DNA from: DATKGL01 sp035510455
GTDB lineage: Bacteria > Patescibacteriota > Saccharimonadia > Saccharimonadales > UBA4665
Assembly: GCA_035510455.1 (NCBI GenBank)
Contig: DATKHB010000010.1
Location: 1-9,025 of the forward strand
Reading direction: 5' to 3'
DNA length: 9,025 bases
The stretch's first letter is position 1; the number at the start of each line of letters is the position of its first letter. This document shows, in pieces, positions 5,609-9,025 of this stretch. A program made the translations under genes and the position numbers. The notes under the pieces are model-generated. The model was given only the letters and a program-made list of their open reading frames with translations, was not told the origin of the DNA and ran no database searches.

Positions 5609-5659
5609 GTTGGACTGCCCGTTTAAAACCAGTAAGTTTATAAATACCCGATAAGGACC

Positions 5660-5690
5660 TTAAGCATATCGATAGAGAAAAGGTGCTTAA
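5660..5690. repeat. Inverted repeat just past the GGDEF stop codon
   Basis: TTAAGCA (5660-5666) and TGCTTAA (5684-5690) are perfect 7-bp inverted repeats with a 17-base loop, three bases past the stop at 5694. No T-run follows on minus, so it is a 3'-end hairpin rather than a clear intrinsic terminator. Confidence 0.35.
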
Positions 5691-5693
5691 TGA

Positions 5694-6443
5694 TTATTGC
5701 GAAGTAGCAGCCTTACCGACTGATTGTTCGGTTTCCGGACGACTTAAACGTTTTTGAGCTTGCTGATCTTCACCAGCTCTATTAAGAAATTCTTCGGCTG
5801 TTTCACCTGGTCTCAGCGTAGCCACCCCTATAGTATTTCCTGCCCCGAACTTTTCAACAAAGCCTTCCCCAAGAGAAAGAACGACTTCTTTGTGGGCTGC
5901 GGTTTCATAACGCTCACCCATTCTCCTTAGATCTGCCTCAGCCACCGCCCCTTTTATTAATACAGCTATTTCATCACCGCCATACCTGAATATTTGGTCA
6001 GATTCTCGATCTGGTTTTTCTTCAGGGTACAAGCGGGCATTAGCGTCAATGCCTCTGACGGTAGCAAAAATATATTTGTCTCCTATGCTATAACCACCGC
6101 CCCTTACTGAGTCATTCACGCCCTTGAGGTTTATTAGATCAACAAACAACACACTGATAGCAGGTGTCTCGTTTTCGTTTTCGGCTTTTTCTATTAGTTC
6201 ATTAATATTTTCCAGGAGAGCCCATCTCATAGGCAGTTTCGTTAGATGGTCCTTGGTTCTTTTTTCGAGGGCTTCCTCTCTATTAATCCCGTCGTTGGTG
6301 ATCTGAAAAAGACTTTCCGAGTCGCCACTTTCTTGGGCCCAGTTAATGTCATGTCTTCGAAACTGGGTCGCACCAAACTTCGGCGCGTCAGGCTCATCAA
6401 ATAATTGTATTTCTTCGTGGTGTTCAGTGTGACGGGGCGTCAT
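5694..6443 (-). CDS. GGDEF-domain protein, putative diguanylate cyclase
   Basis: The 249-residue soluble protein would make cyclic di-GMP from two GTP. Residues 1-58 are a polar N-terminus without a recognisable sensor or membrane helix. The GGDEF domain runs from about 60 to 225: the DHLTKLPMR start (65-73), the metal-binding Asp in VDLINLK (D102), GD at 121-122, and the active-site loop RYGGDEI (153-159), which keeps both acidic residues and replaces only the final Phe by Ile. RESD at 146-149 sits five residues ahead of the GG and matches the RxxD product-inhibition site. An insertion (about 134-147, YPEEKPDRES) lengthens the loop before it. The Gln/Arg-rich C-terminus (225-249) is probably disordered. 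A near-consensus promoter directly precedes the ATG. Activity is plausible but not proven; no EAL or PilZ partner lies in the window. Confidence 0.9.
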   Translation of the reverse strand: MTPRHTEHHEEIQLFDEPDAPKFGATQFRRHDINWAQESGDSESLFQITNDGINREEALEKRTKDHLTKLPMRWALLENINELIEKAENENETPAISVLFVDLINLKGVNDSVRGGGYSIGDKYIFATVRGIDANARLYPEEKPDRESDQIFRYGGDEIAVLIKGAVAEADLRRMGERYETAAHKEVVLSLGEGFVEKFGAGNTIGVATLRPGETAEEFLNRAGEDQQAQKRLSRPETEQSVGKAATSQ

Positions 6444-6453
6444 TGTATCTATT

Positions 6454-6482
6454 ACAGTAGCATAAATTAGCTAAATTGTCAA
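6454..6482 (-). promoter_or_regulatory. Strong promoter of GGDEF gene, nearly leaderless
   Basis: Read on minus, a perfect -35 TTGACA (6482-6477) is followed after exactly 17 bases by TACTGT (6459-6454), with TGC just before it (extended -10). The expected start near 6447 lies three to four bases before the ATG at 6443, and no Shine-Dalgarno is present. It occupies the short gap behind the aldo/keto reductase gene. Confidence 0.75.
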
Positions 6483-6503
6483 ACAGCTATTAAGATTAAA
6501 TCG

Positions 6504-7310
6504 TCACGGAGTTTTTTCAGTATCCCAAAACACAATCAAACCTTCGTTTAAGCCGTTCAACTTTAGCATCTCCTCCTTTGCTAGCTCGAAGTCAAAAACT
6601 TCAAAATTCTCTTTAATACGGCCAGGAGTTTTAGATTTAGGTATGACTATATTGCCGTGCTGCAAATTCCAACGTAACAGGACTTGAGCGTTAGTTTTCT
6701 TATGCTTATTGGCAATCTCAGAGATTACCGGGTTGTCCATCCGTTCGCCATGTACTAACGGCGAGTAAGCTTCAACAGCTATATCTTTTGATTTGCAATA
6801 GCCCATTAACTCTTTTTGATATAGGAATGGGTGTAGCTCAACTTGATTAATAGCGGGTACGACCTGGGAGTTTTTGAGTAACTGCTCCAAGTGTCTGATC
6901 GCAAAATTACTCACTCCTATAGCCTTAGCTCTCCCAGATTTGTAAATTTCTTCCATGTCTTTCCAGGCTTGGAGCCGAGTTTCGGTTACCGGGTAGTGCA
7001 TTAAGTAGAGGTCTATGTATTCAACCCCTAGTTTTTTTAGGCTTTCGTCAAACGCCCTATGGGCATGCTTTTGATCCCAATTCCATAATTTGGTAGTTAT
7101 GAATATATCTTTTCGAGCTATTCCGCTCTCGGCGATTGCTTTGCCGACAGAATGCTCATTTAGGTAGATATGGGCAGTATCGATATGCCTATACCCTACT
7201 TCAAGAGCATACTTCGTGGCTTTTTTAGCTTCACCTAGCGGTTTAAGCTTCCACGTGCCAAACCCGAGCTGAGGTATTTTTACTTTATTGTTGAGCGTCA
7301 AATAATCCAT
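6504..7310 (-). CDS. Aldo/keto reductase
   Basis: This 268-residue cytoplasmic enzyme reduces aldehydes or ketones with NAD(P)H on a TIM barrel. The full catalytic tetrad is visible: D44, Y49, K74 and H105 (in HIDTAHIYLNE, ITTKLWN and LMHYP). Further family motifs are GFGTW (16-20), GVSNF (132-136), NQVELHPF (155-162) and the cofactor-binding IPKSKTPGRIKENF (223-236), whose Lys and Arg contact the NADPH phosphate in characterised members. Length and motif order match the bacterial AKR5-type, 2,5-diketo-gluconate-reductase-like group; the substrate cannot be told from sequence. The start has no clear ribosome site; TATAAA 13 bases upstream on minus could be its -10 box. It ends in TGA, 21 bases before the -35 box of the next gene, so read-through into the GGDEF gene is possible. 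Confidence 0.96.
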   Translation of the reverse strand: MDYLTLNNKVKIPQLGFGTWKLKPLGEAKKATKYALEVGYRHIDTAHIYLNEHSVGKAIAESGIARKDIFITTKLWNWDQKHAHRAFDESLKKLGVEYIDLYLMHYPVTETRLQAWKDMEEIYKSGRAKAIGVSNFAIRHLEQLLKNSQVVPAINQVELHPFLYQKELMGYCKSKDIAVEAYSPLVHGERMDNPVISEIANKHKKTNAQVLLRWNLQHGNIVIPKSKTPGRIKENFEVFDFELAKEEMLKLNGLNEGLIVFWDTEKTP

Positions 7311-7472
7311 ATAATGCGATCCAATTTATAGAGACAAAATAAGCACGAGGCCTAGTAGTATGGTTCATGGATCAATGATAGCACGGGTCATTAATTCTAT
7401 TTTTTTCAAGCAAAACCTAAGCATTTTGGTTCATCATATATTTGTTATAACCCAAAAAGAAAGGAGTATAAC

Positions 7473-7637
7473 GTGTCAAAAAATAATTATTTTGAGTATC
7501 AAATTTATGAAGTATCACCAGACAAATACATTCGGAGACAGAAATTTATTAAGCGGATGTCCAATAAGTTGCGGGACAAGGGATCGATTTATAAATATAA
7601 CTACCAGCAAAAACATCGCTCTAACAGAACCAATTAG
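7473..7637 (+). CDS. Small basic protein with GTG start
   Basis: A 54-residue reading frame begins with GTG at 7473, six bases behind a perfect AAAGGAG (7460-7466), the best Shine-Dalgarno of the window apart from that at 8954. It ends in TAG at 7635-7637. The product starts MSKNNYFEYQIYEV and is strongly basic and tyrosine-rich, with clusters such as YIRRQKFIKRMSNK and QKHRSNR. There is no membrane helix or signal peptide; nucleic-acid binding is a reasonable guess from composition. The DNA is noticeably more AT-rich than its neighbours, and it lies on plus between two minus-strand genes, so it may be an acquired or orphan gene. No clear promoter is seen; TTGGTT (7426-7431) and TATAAC (7446-7451) are too close at 14 bases. 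I do not recognise the family. Confidence 0.6.
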   Translation: MSKNNYFEYQIYEVSPDKYIRRQKFIKRMSNKLRDKGSIYKYNYQQKHRSNRTN

Positions 7638-7664
7638 TAGTTATTATTTTAGCCGTAGATAAAA

Positions 7665-8186
7665 CTAGGCTTTGGCTTTAGTTAGAACTCGGATTGCGTT
7701 TTTGATCTCATCGGGTATGCCTAAGATACAGGGGTATTTTTTGGCCTCAGAGTGATTAACCCAGGCAAAATCAGTGAACGAACCTTTTTCTGGCTTGACT
7801 CCACCACTTTTATATTCGACAGCGAAATTAATCAAAATAACCGGGACACCATCTGGCCTTATAAAGGCAATGTTATTAATGTAATGGAGAGGCAGTTGAA
7901 TTTCTATGCCGGCTTCTTCCTTGATTTCCCTAATGGCCAAGGCTTCAACCGCGTTTTCGAAGTCCAGAACAGCACCATTTACACGAGTCGGTTTATTGAC
8001 GTCTAAATCTGCCCACTCCAACTTACCCCCCGGGATTGCCCACTTGCCGGGGTGCACTTTTTCCCGATCATCTCGTTTCAAAATCAGACAGCGTTTGTCT
8101 TGTCTTCTAACAATGACTACATTTACCACAAAGTAGAAGAGTTTATCTTTCTTGGCGTTTCTAAGATCAATTTTCAATTTTTTCAT
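7665..8186 (-). CDS. Nudix hydrolase with an insertion in the Nudix box
   Basis: The 173-residue cytoplasmic enzyme should hydrolyse a nucleoside diphosphate linked to another group, with Mg2+. The barrel begins near residue 17 (FYFVVNVVIVRR); W49-A-I-P-G-G opens the box, and its catalytic helix REIKEEAG (86-93) keeps R86, E87, E90 and E91. The spacing is abnormal: from G54 to R86 there are 31 residues between instead of the usual 13, an insertion of about 18 residues (roughly 57-76), and the first box Glu position is Asn 78 with Glu 77 next to it. The C-terminal part (FTDFAWVNHSEA) is typical. Substrate unknown; candidates include oxidised nucleotides and ADP-ribose. No ribosome site precedes ATG 8186. 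The gene converges with the small GTG gene, 27 bases apart. Confidence 0.92.
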   Translation of the reverse strand: MKKLKIDLRNAKKDKLFYFVVNVVIVRRQDKRCLILKRDDREKVHPGKWAIPGGKLEWADLDVNKPTRVNGAVLDFENAVEALAIREIKEEAGIEIQLPLHYINNIAFIRPDGVPVILINFAVEYKSGGVKPEKGSFTDFAWVNHSEAKKYPCILGIPDEIKNAIRVLTKAKA

Positions 8187-8282
8187 AACAGCACACTAAC
8201 AAACATGACCAGTAGAAGTTTCTTGATTGTTATGCCCTTTTCGTCCTTTTGGACTCATCAGTTTGAACATGCATTCAAAGAA

Positions 8283-8390
8283 GGGGATGACAGATAGGGT
8301 GGGAGTGTGCGTGGGCAGCACGGAAAGGGATTGGGGCAAAAGCGCCACAGACCTTCTCCAGAAACACACTCGTCCCAACCTGTCATCCCC
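8283..8390. repeat. Long imperfect inverted repeat
   Basis: GGGGATGACAG (8283-8293) is perfectly complementary to CTGTCATCCCC (8380-8390). The pairing continues inward imperfectly: GGTGGGA/GTGTG (8298-8308) against CACACTC..CCCAACC (8364-8380) with a few unpaired bases. The plus strand of the left arm and loop is G-rich with five G-tracts. It could be a structured RNA, a bidirectional terminator past the Nudix gene, or a small non-autonomous repeat element. Confidence 0.55.
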
Positions 8391-8431
8391 ACAAAGGACC
8401 GGATCCCTCACGAGCATTATCTCACGCTGAA

Positions 8432-8697
8432 CTAGCAACGTTTTCCCAAAGGGGTAGGGAAAGAGCTAGCGCGGAGCGCTCGGATAGATGGTCCTCTGTT
8501 TGCTGGTCAATTACTGCGATTTCATGGGTGTTGCTCTAACACCTCATGTGACCAGCGCAGGTCATACCTGGCATTCGAATTCGAATCGATCGACATCAGT
8601 AACCCGGTGGGGTTACACTGCTAAGGCGGACTTCGCGATGACAACTTCACACCCCTCTGGGTAAGCGGTAGCACAACTACTCTGCCACCTTATGGTG
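8432..8697. ncRNA. Candidate structured RNA region, strand unknown
   Basis: Consecutive stems fill this stretch: 8432-8436/8465-8469 with 8442-8447/8457-8462 inside; 8468-8472/8476-8480 (triloop); 8502-8509/8549-8556 (8 bp) capped by 8523-8532/8538-8548 (10 bp, one bulge) with a 13-base one-sided bulge between; 8558-8562/8566-8570; 8599-8605/8610-8616 (7 bp, loop GGTG); 8651-8654/8659-8662; 8686-8689/8694-8697. A 14-bp palindrome lies at 8573-8586. No coding frame competes. I do not recognise RNase P, tmRNA or any riboswitch signature. Hairpins read almost equally on both strands, so orientation is open. Confidence 0.4.
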
Positions 8698-8740
8698 AAA
8701 ATGAGGACGAACTATGTTTTCTGGTATTGGTTCTCCTTTC

Positions 8741-8792
8741 GTAGATTAGATGAAGATACTCAAGCTAATGTAAGTAGCTACGTCTAATCTAC
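8741..8792. repeat. 10-bp perfect inverted repeat
   Basis: GTAGATTAGA (8741-8750) and TCTAATCTAC (8783-8792) are perfect complements, extendable by a wobble and a G-C pair to 12 pairs around a 28-base spacer. It lies about 175 bases before the putative transposase start and could be an element end or a transcription block. No T-run follows on plus. Confidence 0.5.
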
Positions 8793-8915
8793 TACTCAAC
8801 CTCTACCTATCTGTCAAATAACGATCACCTTAAAAAGGCAATGTACTAGGGATACCATAGGTAAAAATAGTTGTCAATAGGTTACGTATTAACTCACCAC
8901 CTTTGCAACACAAAA

Positions 8916-8966
8916 GGTAGGCATCCTAAACTGTTAGTACCAACCTAACAAAGAAAGGAGCCTACC
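8916..8966 (+). promoter_or_regulatory. Leader hairpin burying the transposase ribosome site
   Basis: GGTAGGC (8916-8922) and TCCT (8924-8927) pair with GCCTACC (8960-8966) and AGGA (8956-8959): 11 pairs with one bulged A. A second stem, TGTTAG/CTAACA (8932-8937, 8945-8950), caps it. The Shine-Dalgarno AAAGGAG lies in the stem and the stem ends at the base before ATG 8967. Insertion sequences often use such structures to silence transposase on read-through transcripts. A competing stem, ACCTTT/AAAGGT (8899-8904, 8913-8918), would break it. Confidence 0.6.
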
Positions 8967-9025
8967 ATGGCTTATTCTACCAATCCTAACCTACCTAGAG
9001 CGAGAGCTCTAGGTCTAAAACTACT
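8967..9025 (+). CDS. N-terminal fragment, probable transposase (runs off window)
   Basis: Only 19 complete codons are visible before the window ends, beginning MAYSTNPNLPRARALGLKLL. The start is secure: ATG lies six bases after AAAGGAG (8954-8960). From memory, an opening of the type MAYxTNPxLPxxR..A..LV is found in Patescibacterial transposases with an N-terminal helix-turn-helix followed by a DDE integrase core (IS481-like); this is recognition by eye on few residues. The sequestered ribosome site and the repeat-rich upstream DNA support a mobile-element gene. An alternative is a helix-turn-helix regulator. The right end of the element is outside the window. Confidence 0.55.
   Translation, partial: MAYSTNPNLPRARALGLKL

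Larger units (their letters stand above)
8187..8966. other. 780-base non-coding region rich in inverted repeats
   Basis: No reading frame here has a ribosome site or a recognisable product. The region instead holds a long imperfect hairpin (8283-8390), a chain of hairpins (8432-8697), a 10-bp inverted repeat (8741-8792) and the leader hairpin of the gene at 8967. The stretch 8793-8890 shows no clear structure, but TGTCAA occurs twice (8811 and 8872); the left end of a mobile element may lie there. Confidence 0.6.

Noticed and set aside
7375..7407. AATGA/TCATT stem followed by a T-run on plus
   Set aside because: There is no plus-strand gene upstream to terminate, the stem has five weak pairs, and nine bases separate the stem from the T-run.
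7360..7662. 100-codon plus-strand ATG frame
   Set aside because: It overlaps the GTG frame at 7473-7637 in another phase, has no ribosome site, and its sequence looks like a shadow; the GTG frame is much better supported.
8196..8438. Overlapping frames on both strands (8196-8438 minus, 8227-8430 plus)
   Set aside because: Both run through the 8283-8390 inverted repeat, mirror each other, lack ribosome sites and look like no known protein.
1..9025. CRISPR array, rRNA or recoded stop codons
   Set aside because: No regularly spaced repeats or rRNA-like stretches were found, and TGA ends several intact genes, so the standard bacterial code applies.

Overview
The window looks like a piece of a small-genome bacterium of the Candidate Phyla Radiation (Patescibacteria), most likely near Saccharibacteria. 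This is an inference from several membrane and coiled-coil proteins that resemble families I associate with that group, from compact gene spacing and from many start codons placed directly behind a promoter -10 box. TGA is used as a normal stop (genes ending at 911, 3826 and 6504), so the code is standard and SR1/Gracilibacteria-type recoding is excluded.

Left part (1-1822): a tRNA-Ser(GCT) with its own -10 box is followed by three small plus-strand genes of unknown function (423-911, 958-1203, 1205-1480), the second a heptad-repeat coiled-coil protein. They are followed by about 340 bases without a credible gene. That stretch folds on paper into a three-way junction plus several hairpins, has a plausible promoter in front and a hairpin with a T-run behind, and is proposed as a non-coding RNA. 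Inside it lies an imperfect copy of the tRNA 3' end, so tRNA plus copy may frame an inserted cassette. A weaker tRNA-3'-end-like minihelix lies just upstream of the tRNA.

Middle part (1822-8186), housekeeping and transport: a two-helix membrane protein on plus meets, tail to tail with overlapping stop codons, a minus-strand pair encoding a YihY/BrkB-family membrane protein and an Nramp-related metal transporter. Further minus-strand genes encode an RRM RNA-binding protein (long leader with a sequestered Shine-Dalgarno site, and an intrinsic terminator), a small WFKR/WQGWL membrane protein, a soluble GGDEF protein with an RxxD inhibitory site behind a near-consensus promoter, an aldo/keto reductase and a Nudix hydrolase whose box carries an insertion. 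A 54-codon GTG-start gene with a perfect Shine-Dalgarno sits on plus between the last two.

Right part (8187-9025): about 780 bases without a gene but full of inverted repeats (11-bp closing stem at 8283-8390, a chain of hairpins at 8432-8697, a 10-bp repeat at 8741-8792), then a leader hairpin that buries the ribosome binding site of a gene starting at 8967. The few visible residues of that gene resemble the N-terminus of helix-turn-helix/DDE transposases. This end looks like the edge of a mobile element next to a structured, possibly RNA-encoding, region.

The best candidates for something undescribed are the RNA at 1483-1758, the structured block at 8283-8697, and the three-gene cassette beside the tRNA. 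None can be named from sequence alone.
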